From assembly GCA_010909165.1 (NCBI GenBank), contig VJWM01000068.1, positions 992,001-1,056,000 of the forward strand: a DNA stretch of 64,000 nucleotides. The letters run 5' to 3'. Every line of letters begins with the position of its first letter. Position 1 is the stretch's first letter. The notes beneath the pieces were generated by a model. That model was not told where the DNA came from, made no database searches, and saw only the letters and a list, made by a program, of their open reading frames with translations. Below are positions 42,030 through 53,015 of this stretch, piece after piece. Position numbers and translations under genes: made by a program. Source of the stretch: Anthoceros angustus (Eukaryota; Streptophyta; Anthocerotopsida; Anthocerotales; Anthocerotaceae).

Positions 42030-43353
42030 TTACAAAGCTTCCCTCAGCTGGAAAGTTTTGGCGAGACGCCGGGCCCTGTCATATTCATTCAGGACCACCA
42101 GAATCCGCTTCACGCCGAGCTAGTCCAAGCACATCTTCTGAGCTTGCTCCGCTGTCCTTTTTCTTCTCCACTGATCTCGCAAGAGTCATCACATACTCTT
42201 TGAAAGCATCGAGCTTTGGACTGTCCAAAAAAAACAGGCAACAGATCTCAGAATCTAGTACGCATATTCCTGCGACAAAACAGCACTGTCCAACCACGCC
42301 AGAAACAAAACATCTAGCAGAAAGCTTTTAACACGGCCAAATGAAACGGCTGATTTCTTTCGACATGAGACTGTGTGCTAACCTCCGCTCGCCCACAGAG
42401 TTAGCCCCAGCCACACACCCATCAAAGCAGCAACCACTCGTTCTGTTCTGGTGATCGCATCGTAAAGGGTTGGAAGTACACTTCAAATGGGGCAACATCT
42501 TTGCCGATAACAGTTCTTCAAGTGCAAGCTGTTCCAACAATGGCATTGCCAGAACACCTTTCCACAAGGCTATGCTGCGAGTCGAACACCAGTGCCGAAT
42601 CTATGTGCAGCCAGGCGTCCTGCCTGCGCAACTGCGGTAGTTACATTCAGAGGCCAGAATGGTACCTGGAGAATCATTGTTCACTTAGTTAAACAACATC
42701 AAGGAAAACAAGGCAACATCAAAGCTAATGGACTGAACAGGAGTCCTACAGACTCACCTCAAGAGCTGCGACAGAACCTGCTAGCCGTGTCCTTACAGCT
42801 GCCAACAGGTCCTGCAAGGCCTCGCTTGATGCCTCCACATATATCAGAATCTCCTTCACAGCTGCGACAGCACGCCTGTTCCTTCCTTGCTCAGACTATC
42901 CCAGCAATTCAAATGGTATGCAAGACTGGTAATGCAACTTTTCTACCAGATTTGGGATCAAGTTGCTGTCAGCATCAGCATCATCCATCTCGTTGCCGTT
43001 GGATGGCATTCCATAATCAAATAAGAGTCTGTACCTACATTTGGCCAAGATCAGCTTGATCAGCTAGGCAGACTAAGAAACTTAGACAAACATGGACCAT
43101 CCTCCTGCAGAAGGCTGAAGAGACATGTTTCAAATACATGCACCAGGCTAACGAGAAAGCAATGCAGGGCAAATAAATCATTACCATAGCATGCTGTCAA
43201 ATCTGGCATCTCCATAAAGAGGGTCCCATTTAAGCAGTTCCAACCGGACAAATGGGAGAAAATGGCAGGGCACTGAGCTGAATGTAAGAATCCCGATATG
43301 CAGTTGGATACTGGCGCTTCCAACCTTCCAGTTTCTGCTTCACTCTGACCAGC
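42030..43353 (-). CDS. ILP1: ILP1/GCFC protein, C-terminal exons (block 12 copy)
   Basis: Repeat of the last four or so exons of ILP1 (matches 45093-46439), with the stop at 42030-42032. It carries several losses of 2-4 bases that are not in homopolymers (for example near 42350, 42487 and 42590), so the 'LEQLALEELLSAKMLPHL' exon is only partly in frame. The block ends at 43353 inside the large central exon. Confidence 0.88.
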
Positions 43354-43421
43354 GGAAAACGACTCGAGACGTCCGTGATGCGCGGTGGGAGGCTCTTTCC
43401 CCGCCTAACCAAAAGTTCAGC

Positions 43422-43745
43422 ATGGCTGACACAGAATCTGGGCCTGCTGCTCCAACCAATGCCTGGCGAGAACCAGCGGCTTCTGGCACGCGTGATCGCT
43501 TTGCGGAGCCCGTAGCATCAGTAGTGGCAATGTGCTGTGTGGCGGCAATAGCAAGTGCAACGACGATGGCATTCTACATCGAGTCTGAGGAGACGGAGTT
43601 TGATTTTTGCAAGGCGGGTGGTAGAGCATGTACAGTGCATAATCTCAGACTTCGGCATCCGAAATGGAAGTTATGATCCCCTGTTGCATGGTCTCGCAGA
43701 ACGGGGGTTCCTGAGTGGGAGGACTGGATCACACGCAACCAGTGA
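43422..43745 (+). pseudogene. Small ORF 'MADTESG' (block 13 copy, frameshifted)
   Basis: Same ORF as 37478-37798, but with an extra T near 43606, an extra C near 43680 and an extra G near 43706, all run-length changes, so the frame breaks after 'ESEETEFDF'. The three intact copies indicate this is sequence noise. Confidence 0.5.
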
Positions 43746-43798
43746 GAGCGGATCGGAGGCCTCCGGAACTGAGATCAACCGTTGGCCTCTGACATCTC

Positions 43799-44799
43799 AT
43801 GGCCTTCATGGCGCAGAGGAGAGAGCTACAAGAGTATGGAGACACGGCCTACTGGGATGAGAGGTACACAAACGACGCTGGCCCGTTCGACTGGTACCAG
43901 CGCTACAGCGGTTTGCAGACGCTGCTGGACAAGTATGTTGCCAAAAGCTCCAAGGTTTTGATGATAGGCTGCGGGAACGCTCTCACCTCGGAGGAGATGG
44001 TGAAGGACGGTTATGAGGACGTTGTGAACATCGACATTTCACCTGTTGTGGTAGAGAGTATGCAGCAGAAATATGCGGAACAGAGCCAGCTGCAGTACCA
44101 GGTGATGGATGCCCGGGAGATGCAGGAGTTCAAAGATGGCACATTTGATGCAGTGATCGACAAGGGCTTGTTAGACTCGCTGCTGTGTGGGACCACGGCG
44201 CAGCAAAGTGCAACGCAGATGCTAGGGGAGGTCTGTCGGGTGCTGAGGCAGGGAGGAGTCTACTTGCTGGTCACGCACGGGGAGCCGAAGCAGCGTTTGA
44301 ACCACCTCCGGCAGCCGGAGGTGTTGAAATGGTCCATAGCTCTGCATGTTGTGCCCAAGCCTGGTTGCCAGTCCAAGCAGGCTGATCCTGGGAACACATG
44401 GGATTGCACAGAGACAGTCCCCCTGCCGGAAGAAGAGCAGCCGGCGGAGGCTGATGGGAAGGAGGGCAAGGGGAAGGCTGCGGACGGGAAGAAGGAGAAT
44501 GGCAAGAAGGGTAAGGAGGGAGCAAGAAAGCAGAGGCGGAAGTCAAAAGGATGGGAAAGCTGCACCTGCAGAGGGAAGAAGGATGCGAAGGGTGAAGAAA
44601 AACTCCCGATTCCCCGCCTCCGGAACCAACCGCTGAACCAGAGCCACGAACATACCTTCAATACTACGGAGAGATGGACGTGCACTTCGTGTACATCTGC
44701 GCCAAGGAAGGAGGTTCTTCCAAGGGGAAGGATAGCAAAGCAGCGGGGAAAGATGCCAAAGGGAAGGACAAGCCAGCCCCAAGTAAGAAGGCTAAATGA
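43799..44799 (+). CDS. EEF1AKMT4/METTL13-type SAM methyltransferase (best catalytic half)
   Basis: Class I S-adenosylmethionine methyltransferase, related to the animal enzymes that methylate lysine in elongation factor eEF1A. The plant substrate is not known to me. Intronless. From the ATG at 43799: 'YGDTAYWDERYTNDAGPFD' and 'WYQRY' (family N-terminus), motif I 'VLMIGCGNALTSEEMVKDG', acidic ribose-binding 'VVNIDIS', 'VMDAREMQEFKDGTFDAVI' then 'DKGLLDSLLCG' (motif IV region), and 'EVCRVLRQGGVYLLVTHGE'. After 'VLKWSIALHVVPKPG' comes a Lys/Gly/Glu-rich insert of about 80 residues, then the last strand 'QYYGEMDVHFVYICAKE', then a second Lys-rich tail. Here the frame breaks near 44520; the tail is correct at 47497-47960. 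A second ATG at 43808 would give 'MAQRRELQ'. About 335 residues. Confidence 0.92.
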
Positions 44800-45092
44800 G
44801 GTCTCATTGTTGTAAGCAGCTTGTAAGCAGCATGGAGCATAAATGCACCGCCACTTCACAAGCACACAATGCATGCGGACAAGGGGTGCATGTTTTTAAG
44901 TTCCTCACGCAAGACAAGAGGATGCCTAGTGCTCCAGAATCAACAACTGCAGAGGCCAGCACAGATCTTCCCATAATACATCTTGCTTCAGTAATTACAC
45001 AAAATTGTTCTGAAAAGCACTTCGTGAGGAAATACAATGATGCACGAAAATACAGTCCCTTCCCAATGCCGGGGCAGGCAGGATACCACGGC

Positions 45093-47502
45093 TTACAAAG
45101 CTTCCCTCAGCTGGAAAGTTTTGGCGAGACGCCGGGCCCTGTCATATTCATTCAGGACCACCAGAATCCGCTTCACACGCCGAGCTAGTCCAAGCACATC
45201 TTCTGAGCTTGCTCCGCTGTCCTTTTTCTTCTCCACTGATCTCGCAAGAGTCATCACATACTCTTTGAAAGCATCGAGCTTTGGACTGTCCAAAAAAAAA
45301 ACAGGCAACAGATCTCAGAATCTAGTACGCATATTCCTGCGACAAAACAGCACTGTCCAACCACGCCAGAAACAAAACATCTAGCAGAAAGCTTTTAACA
45401 CGGCCAAATGAAAACGAAGCTGATTTCTTTCGACATGAGACTGTGTGCTAACCTCCGCTCGCCCACAGAGTTAGGCCCCAGCCACACACCCATCAAAGCA
45501 GCAACCACTCGTTCTGTTCTGGTGATCGCATCGTAAAGGGTTGGAAGTACACTTCGCAAATGGGGCAACATCTTTGCCGATAACAGTTCTTCAAGTGCAA
45601 GCTGTTCCAACAATGGCATTGCCAGAACACCTTTCCACAAGGCTATGCTGCGAAGGAGTCGAACACCAGTGCCGAATCTATGTGCAGCCAGGCGTCCTGC
45701 CTGCGCAACTGCGGTAGTTACATTCAGAGGCCAGAATGGTACCTGGAGAATCATTGTTCACTTAGTTAAACAACATCAAGGAAAACAAGGCAACATCAAA
45801 GCTAATGGACTGAACAGGGAGTCCTACAGACTCACCTCAAGAGCTGCGACAGAACCTGCTAGCCGTGTCCTTACAGCTGCCAACAGGTCCTGCAAGGCCT
45901 CGCTTGATGCCTCCACATATATCAGAATCTCCTTCACAGCTGCGACAGCACGCTCTGTTCCTTCCTTGCTCAGACTATCCCAGCAATTCGAAATGGTATG
46001 CCGCAAGACTGGTAATGCAACTTTTTCTACCAGATTTGGGATCAAGTTGCTGTCAGCATCAGCATCATCCATCTCGTTGCCGTTGGATGGCATTCCATAA
46101 TCAAATAAGAGTCTGTACCTACATTTGGCCAAGATCAGCTTGATCAGCTAGGCAGACTAAGAAACTTAGACAAACATGGACCATCCTCCTGCAGAAGGCT
46201 GAAGAGACATGTTTCAAATACATGCACCAGGCTAACGAGAAAGCAATGCAGGGCAAATAAATCATTACCATAGCATGCTGTCAAATCTGGCATCTCCATA
46301 AAGAGGGTCCCATTTAAGCAGTTCCAACCGGACAAATGGGGAGAAAATGGCAGGGGCACTGAGCTGAATGTAAGAATCCCGATATGCAGTTGGATACTGG
46401 CGCTTCCAACCTTCCAGTTTCTGCTTCACTCTGACCAGCTGTGAGAAATCCTCAGCTGCATCTCCAAAAACCCTCTCAGCTGTTTGCAGTACCTCCTGAC
46501 AACCAGATATATAAGCTTTCTGTTCGCTATCACTTTCGTCGCTGCTTGATTCACCTTCAACACTGAAGTTACTGGATGCTTCCCCATTTGCCATGGTCAC
46601 CCGGGCTGACCTGTTTGAAGCAATCCGACTTTTCCTGCGCTCCCTTGCTTGCGCACGTTTTTTGGCCTCCATTCGTTTCTGGAGATTTACATCACGCCCA
46701 AACTCATCCAGCTGTGGCATTGAAAACTGAGCATCCAAAGCAGATGCTGCAGCGGCAGCAGCGGCGGCGGCAGCGACTGCAGTGCCTGCACCCCTACTGA
46801 TGGCAGCTTTTGCTGCTGCTACTGCTGCCTCAACCTCCATCATCTCCTCTGCATTATCAGCAGATCGTCTTTCAGTCATTGCATTGGCACGATCCTCATG
46901 TAACTTTTGCATGTGTTCTTCCAGCTCCTCAATCAAAGGACCCTTATCCTGCCAGATACAAACAAAATTGAGGGTTGGAACCTTTGACATACCCTTGCAA
47001 GTGGACGTGGCAGAAAAAACGAGTTTACTAGTAGCAAATGCAAGGAATTAGTGGAAAGTTACCTGGAGAAAGTCACACAATGCTGAGACATAATCACGTA
47101 GCTCTTGCATGTAGAGATACTTGTCTCCTGCCGCTGTCAGTGCCTTGTCCAAAGTGCTTACAGCAAGTATAGAACTGTTAAGGTTCTCCTCCGTTCTGGA
47201 AAGGTCTGCCTTAGTCCTCCCATGACTCTCCTGCCACAGAAGGAGTGACCACCCATCAGATATTTCAGCAGAGGTAGCTCCACCACTGACGCCTAATGAT
47301 GAAAATCCATCCACCGTCTTCACACCAACTCCTACTCCTGAAGAGAGCTCTAGCATGGCGTAGACTCTGGTGTCTCTGCAGCTAATGATATCAAAGCTAA
47401 AAAAGGAAAAATCACCATACCCGCATTCTCTGCAGACCTCTCTTAGAGCCTGTAATGTAGATTCCGCTTGCTGAGCAGCAGTGAGGGCTTCTATACCTCT
47501 GC
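45093..47502 (-). CDS. ILP1: ILP1/GCFC protein, C-terminal half (block 13, cleanest)
   Basis: Best copy of the C-terminal half of the ILP1 gene described at 48249-51849. Exons on the minus strand include 'GIEALTAAQQAESTLQALR' (to about 47502), 'SLLLWQESHGRTKADLSRT' with 'AAGDKYLYMQELRDYVSAL' (about 47064-47395), and a large exon (about 46270-46950) with 'EELEEHMQKLHEDRANAM', an Ala-rich run, 'QKRMEAKKRAQARERRKSR', 'AARVFGD'-like sequence, and 'WKRQYPTAYRDSYIQLSAP'. Then come 'GYGMPSNG'-type sequence with 'LIPNLVEKVALPVLRHTIS' (about 45835-46120), 'LLEQLALEELLSAKMLPHL' (about 45440-45750) and the last exon 'LARSVEKKKDSGASSEDVL' to the stop at 45093-45095. These match the GCFC domain in plant ILP1. 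Confidence 0.93.
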
Positions 47503-47960
47503 ATGTTGTGCCCAAGCCTGGTTGCCAGTCCAAGCAGGCTGATCCTGGGAACACATGGGATTGCACAGAGACAGTCCCCCTGCCGGAAGAAGAGCAGCCG
47601 GCGGAGGCTGATGGGAAGGAGGGCAAGGGGAAGGCTGCGGACGGGAAGAAGGAGAATGGCAAGAAGGGTAAGGAGGGGAGCAAGAAAGCAGAGGCGGAAG
47701 TCAAAAAGGATGGGAAAGCTGCACCTGCAGAGGGGAAGAAGGATGCGAAGGGTGAAGAAAAACTCCCCGATTCCCCGCCTCCGGAACCAACCGCTGAACC
47801 AGAGCCACGAACATACCTTCAATACTACGGAGAGATGGACGTGCACTTCGTGTACATCTGCGCCAAGGAAGGAGGTTCTTCCAAGGGGAAGGATAGCAAA
47901 GCAGCGGGGAAAGATGCCAAAGGGAAGGACAAGCCAGCCCCAAGTAAGAAGGCTAAATGA
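47497..47960 (+). CDS. Methyltransferase C-terminal tail (block 14 partial copy)
   Basis: Begins at the join inside 'LHVVPKPGCQSKQADPG' and runs in one frame to the stop. It gives the clean version of the Lys/Gly-rich insert ('EADGKEGKGKAADGKKENG', 'KKGKEGSKKAEAEVKKDGK'), the Pro-rich 'DSPPPEPTAEPEPRTYLQY', the final strand 'YGEMDVHFVYICAKEGG' and the tail 'KGKDSKAAGKDAKGKDKPA' ending in 'SKKAK'. The other copies lose this frame through run-length errors in the purine-rich stretch. Confidence 0.9.
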
Positions 47961-50619
47961 GGTCTCATTGTTGTAAGCAGCTTAAGCAGCATGGAGCATA
48001 AATGCACCGCCACTTCACAAGCACACAATGCATGCGGACAAGGGGTGCATGTTTTAAGTTCCTCACGCAAGACAAGAGGATGCCTAGTGCTCCAGAATCA
48101 ACAACTGCAGAGGCAGCACAGATCTTCCCATAATACATCTTGCTTCAGTAATTACACAAAATTGTTCTGAAAAGCACTTCGTGAGGAAATACAATGATGC
48201 ACGAAAATACAGTCCTTCCCAATGCCGGGGCAGGCAGGATACCACGGCTTACAAAGCTTCCTCAGCTGGAAAGTTTTGGCGAGACGCCGGGCCCTGTCAT
48301 ATTCATTCAGGACCACCAGAATCCGCCCACACGCCGAGCTAGTCCAAGCATCTTCTGAGCTTGCTCCGCTGTCCTTTTTCTTCTCCACTGATCTCGCAAG
48401 AGTCATCACATACTCTTTGAAAGCATCGAGCTTTGGACTGTCCAAAAAAAAACAGGCAACAGATCTCAGAATCTAGTACGCATATTCCTGCGACAAAACA
48501 GCACTGTCCAACCACGCCAGAAACAAAACATCTAGCAGAAAGCTTTTAACACGGCCAAATGAAACGAAGCTGATTTCTTTCGACATGAGACTGTGCAACC
48601 TCCGCTCGCCCACAGAGTTAGCCCCAGCCACACACCCATCAAAGCAGCAACCACTCGTTCTGTTCTGGTGATCGCATCGTAAAGGGTTGGAAGTACATAA
48701 ATGGGGCAACATCTTTGCCGATAATAGTTCTTCAAGTGGCTGTTCCAACAATGGCATTGCCAGAACACCTTTCCACAAGGCTATGCTGCGGGAGTCGAAC
48801 ACCAGTGCGAATCTATGTGCAGCCAGGCGTCCTCTGCCTGCGCTAACTGCGTAGTTACATTCAGAGGCCAGAATGGTACCTGGAGAATCATTGTTCACTT
48901 AGTTAAACAACATCAAGGAAAACAAGGCAACATCAAAGCTAATGGACTGAACAGGAGTCCCACAGACTCACCTCAAGAGCTGCGACAGAACCTGCACAGT
49001 GTGTCCTTACAGCTGCCAACAGGTCCTGCAAGGCCTCGCTTGATGCCTCCACATATATCAGAATCTCCTTCACAGCCGCGACAGCACGCCTGTTCCTTCC
49101 TTGCTCAGACTATCCCAGCAATAAATGGTATGCCGAAGACTGGTAATGCAACTTTTCTACCAGATTTGGGATCAAGTTGCTGTCAGCATCAGCATCATCC
49201 ATCTCGCTGTTGGATGGCATTCCATAATCAAATAAGAGTCTGTACCTACATTTGGCCAAGATCAGCTTGATCAGCTAGGCAGACTAAGAAACTTAGACAA
49301 ACATGGACCATCCTCCTGCAGAAGGCTGAAGAGACATGTTTCAAATACATGCACCAGGCTAACGAGAAAGCAATGCAGGGCAAATAAATCATTACCATAG
49401 CATGCTCAAATCTGGCATCTCCATAAAGAGGGTCCCATTTAAGCAGTTCCAACCGGACAAATGGGAGAAAATGGCAGGGCACTGAGCTGAATGTAAGAAT
49501 CCCGATATGCAGTTGGATACTGGCGCTTCCAACCTTCCAGTTTCTGCTTCACTCTGACCAGCTGTGAGAAATCCTCAGCTGCATCTCCAAAAACCCTCTC
49601 AGCTGTTTGCAGTACCTCCTGACAACCAGATATATAAGCTTTCTGTTCGCTATCACTTTCGTCGCTGCTTGATTCACCTTCAACACTGAAGTTACTGGAT
49701 GCTTCCCCATTTGCCATGGTCACCCGGGCTGACCTGTTTGAAGCAATCCGACTTTTCCTGCGCTCCCTTGCTTGCGCACGTTTTTTGGCCTCCATTCGTT
49801 TCTGGAGATTTACATCACGCCCAAACTCATCCAGCTGTGGCATTGAAAACTGAGCATCCAAAGCAGATGCTGCAGCGGCAGCAGCGGGCGGGCAGCGACT
49901 GCAGTGCCTGCACCCCTACTGATGGCAGCTTTTGCTTACTGCTACTGCTGCTCAACCTCCATCATCTCCTCTGCATTATCAGCAGATCGTCTTTCAGTCA
50001 TTGCATTGGCACGATCCTCATGTAACTTTTGCATGTGTTCTTCCAGCTCCTCAATCAAAGGACCCTTATCCTGCCAGATACAAACAAAATTGAGGGTTGG
50101 AACCTTTGACATACCCTTGCAAGTGGACGTGGCAGAAAAACGAGTTTACTAGTAGCAAATGCAAGAATTAGTGGAAAGTTACCTGGAGAAAGTCACACAA
50201 TGCTGAGACATAATCACGTAGCTCTTGCATGTAGAGATACTTGTCTCCTGCCGCTGTCAGTGCCTTGTCCAAAGTGCTTACAGCAAGTATAGAACTGTTA
50301 AGGTTCTCCTCCGTTCTGGAAAGGTCTGCCTTAGTCCTCCCATGACTCTCCTGCCACAGAAGGAGTGACCACCCATCAGATATTTCAGCAGAGGTAGCTC
50401 CACCACTGACGCCTAATGATGAAAATCCATCCACCGCCTTCACACCAACTCCTACTCCTGAAGAGAGCTCTAGCATGGCGTAGACTCTGGTGTCTCTGCA
50501 GCTAATGATATCAAAGCTAAAAAGAAAAATCACCATACCGCATTCTCTGCAGACCTCTCTTAGAGCCTGTAATGTAGATTCCGCTTGCTGAGCAGCAGTG
50601 AGGGCTTCTATACCTCTGC
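47497..50619 (+). repeat. Direct duplicate of 44340-47502
   Basis: Methyltransferase tail and ILP1 C-terminal half. The join shares 'ctctgc'. Confidence 0.95.
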
Positions 50620-51849
50620 CCCAAAACCCCAAACTGCACTACCGAGGCCTGAGGAGACAGTCCCGGGAGGAAAGCGGTGCTCTGAGCAGCAGGAACTGGC
50701 CCCAGTAACAGCTGTCCCTCTAACCGCAGCTTCATCTACCCTCTTCCCAACCCCTTCCTAAGCTGTTCCTCTTCCCACCTCCTCTCCTCGTCTTCCTCAT
50801 CTTCGTCTCTATGCTCTGTTGCCAAGCCATCTGCCCTGTCATCCACAGATTCAAAACTCCTCCCTCTTCTTGTGCTTGTTTGGTTTCTCCCAAGAATGCC
50901 ATTCTGCCCCTAACTTCACCTTCGTCCTCACTTGAGGCAGCGTCATCTTTATCCAGGTCATCATCTCGTTCCTCACAAGGCCTGACTCTCGCAGCTTGCC
51001 TCTAGAGTGCACGGTGTCTCCTGACCCCAGACTGATATAATCAGGAGCAGACTGGGCCAGCCTGAGTTTCTCCTTTTAGCTTTAGCTGCAGCAATGGCTG
51101 CAGCATCTGGTATATGGGTAATCCCACCTCCATCTGCCCCTGGTCCAATCCCCATCAACTCCAGCTGACTTTCTGCATCATCCCTGTCCAGCCTCAACCT
51201 GGCAAGGTCATCCCTGCTCCCAGCTCTGTCTTCTCGGCCACCCAGGTCAAAGAGCTTCTCCTCCTGGCCCAGAGACTCAGGAACAGCCCCATTCAGCAGC
51301 TTCACCAAACCCTTGAGCACCAGGACAGGCTCGGAGGAGCACTATCAGCTACTGATTTGGGCCCCCAGCCGCAACGTGTTCCGTTCCAGCTCCAGCAGCT
51401 TCTCTTTGTGTACTCCCCAGCCTGAGGCTGCACATTAGAAGGAGTAGAGCTGAGCCCCAGCAGCTTCTCCTTCCCAAGCTTGTGGCCTGACCCATGCCTG
51501 TGCCGAACGATGACTTCTTCTTCGATTTCGACGCAACCACAGGTTCAGTATCCCGCTCATCAGCATCAAAACTAAGGAGACTGGTGCCTGCAGCTCTCCC
51601 ACCCTTCCCCTTCTGCTTCTCCTTCTTGCCACCCAGCTTCCTACTGCTACTCCCATCAGCATCATCCTCATCTCCAGCAAAGCTCAAGAGCTTGTTGACG
51701 GGAGGCTTCCTACAGCTCTATCCTTGCCCTGCTCTTTCCTCCCCAGCCTTGCCCGTTTTCTCCACAGGCTTCGCCCCGGATTTCTCATTCTCGTCATTGT
51801 CCCCATCATCCTCATCTGCCCTCTTCCGCCACTTCTTCGTCTTCATCAT
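48249..51849 (-). CDS. ILP1: ILP1 (GCFC-domain transcription/splicing factor), near full length
   Basis: Plant homologue of GCFC/PAXBP1. In Arabidopsis, ILP1 represses cyclin A2 genes and takes part in spliceosome disassembly with NTR1. The ATG is at 51847-51849 ('MMKTKKWRKRADEDDGDND'). A basic/acidic N-terminal part has 'NKLLSFAGDEDDADGSSSR', 'VQPQAGEYTKEKLLELERN', 'VLVLKGLVKPLNGAVPESL'-like sequence, 'IPDAAAIAAAKAKR', 'SAPDYISLGSG', 'MAFLGEKPNKHKKRGGVFE' and 'ERRWEEEQLRKGVGKRVDE'. The C-terminal GCFC half follows, through several exons to the stop at 48249-48251. About 900 residues. This is the only block spanning the whole gene, but it is also the noisiest. Its N-terminal half reads cleanly only at 53015-54927, and its C-terminal half only at 45093-47502. 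Divergent from the EF-hand gene. Confidence 0.92.
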
Positions 51850-52957
51850 TTTCGCCACGTGAGATCGCCCACCCGAAAGTGGGCACCAACTCCACTCAAT
51901 TGTCTGCCAAGAGCCCCGGCAGACCTGGCCATACCACGCTCCACACGCCCCACTGGAGACTGCGCAAAACTCTTGCGCAGCTTAGGTTAAAACTCCAAGG
52001 CGCCTCCGGCTCACCTATACCAACATGCAAAATCCGATGCAGCGCCATCAGCGCGCTCCTAATAAGCCAAGCCCGTCTCCATACCTATCCCTCCACTGCT
52101 AACATTGACCGCTAGATCCTCTCTCTCTCGCTGCAGCTTCGCTGACAGCAACTGTGTGTGGAGGTGCACAAGAAACCAGCCCACCACGAGAGGAGGGGAA
52201 AGAAGGGCAGCGTTGTCATGTGCTGTGTTCATGCATTGCTAGAAACAGGACAAGGGCGCAGCAGGAAGTCTTCCACAACACTCGCAAACATTTGTCTCCC
52301 TCGGCGTATGTTTACGAACTGGACGGGAGGGTATGGTGATGGCGCCAGTTCTTTGATTACATCTCTGCTAAATTCGCACCAAACCTCTATTTACAGCTCA
52401 CTTGCTCATGCTAGTCTCAGGCTTACTTGCTTGCTCTCATCTTGTGCCGTCTGGTGAGCAACATGAGAAGCCCATTGTGTTCGAGGAGGGATGCATTTCC
52501 ACAGAAAAGCGAAACTCTCAGGGCAGGGGGGCGGAGACCTCTCGTCGAGAAACGAGATGAAATGGAGTTGCTGCAAACAGGACAGATGAATCCAGAACCT
52601 TGGTGAGCGTGGAGTGCTGCTGGGCACGTTCCTTGCTGTGTATGCCACAGCTCACAAAGCTTCCGATGCTGCAGAAGCTTAGGCCAAATGGACACACATT
52701 TATAAGACCACCGTTGTTAAGCATCCTGCGCTTAGATCGGTACTTACGTGGGGTGCCTAGAGGGGTGGATGCCGCAAGTAGCTAAGGCACACCATGGTAC
52801 AAGTTGCCAAGTCCCATGACAGTCCAAGTGGACTAAATCAGACTTCTCTCTTCTTCTTCTTCTTCTTCTTCTTTCGGAACTACATATGTGACTATAGGTT
52901 GAACGAGCAGCAAAGCTGTTATGAATCATACATAGGTACATATATAGCTGCTAAATC
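51850..52957. promoter_or_regulatory. Divergent region, ILP1 (-) / EF-hand gene (+), block 14 copy
   Basis: About 1.1 kb between two start codons pointing away from each other. It holds a G-box overlapping the ILP1 leader (CACGTG, 51856-51861), two short inverted repeats (clean copy at 54945-55058), and a CTT-rich tract at 52842-52874. Several short plus-strand frames are open, but none is convincing. Repeated at 54928-56043 and in part at 56805-57906. Confidence 0.5.
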
Positions 52958-53015
52958 ATGGGATCCAAACAGAATGTGAAGGTGCAAATGCGGTTTTCAG
53001 ATCGGCGAGATTTGA
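52958..53015 (+). pseudogene. EF-hand gene start only (block 14 partial copy)
   Basis: First 19 codons 'MGSKQNVKVQMRFSDRRDL', then a direct switch to ILP1 sequence at 53015, so nothing after it belongs to this gene. Confidence 0.6.

Larger units (their letters stand above)
43349..46439 (+). repeat. Direct duplicate of 40294-43353
   Basis: Small ORF, methyltransferase and ILP1 3' exons. The join shares 'ccagc'. Confidence 0.95.

Noticed and set aside
52154-52457. Plus-strand frames between ILP1 and the EF-hand gene
   Set aside because: They stay open in copies only because the sequence is repeated. No splice pattern or domain supports them, and frames shift between copies.
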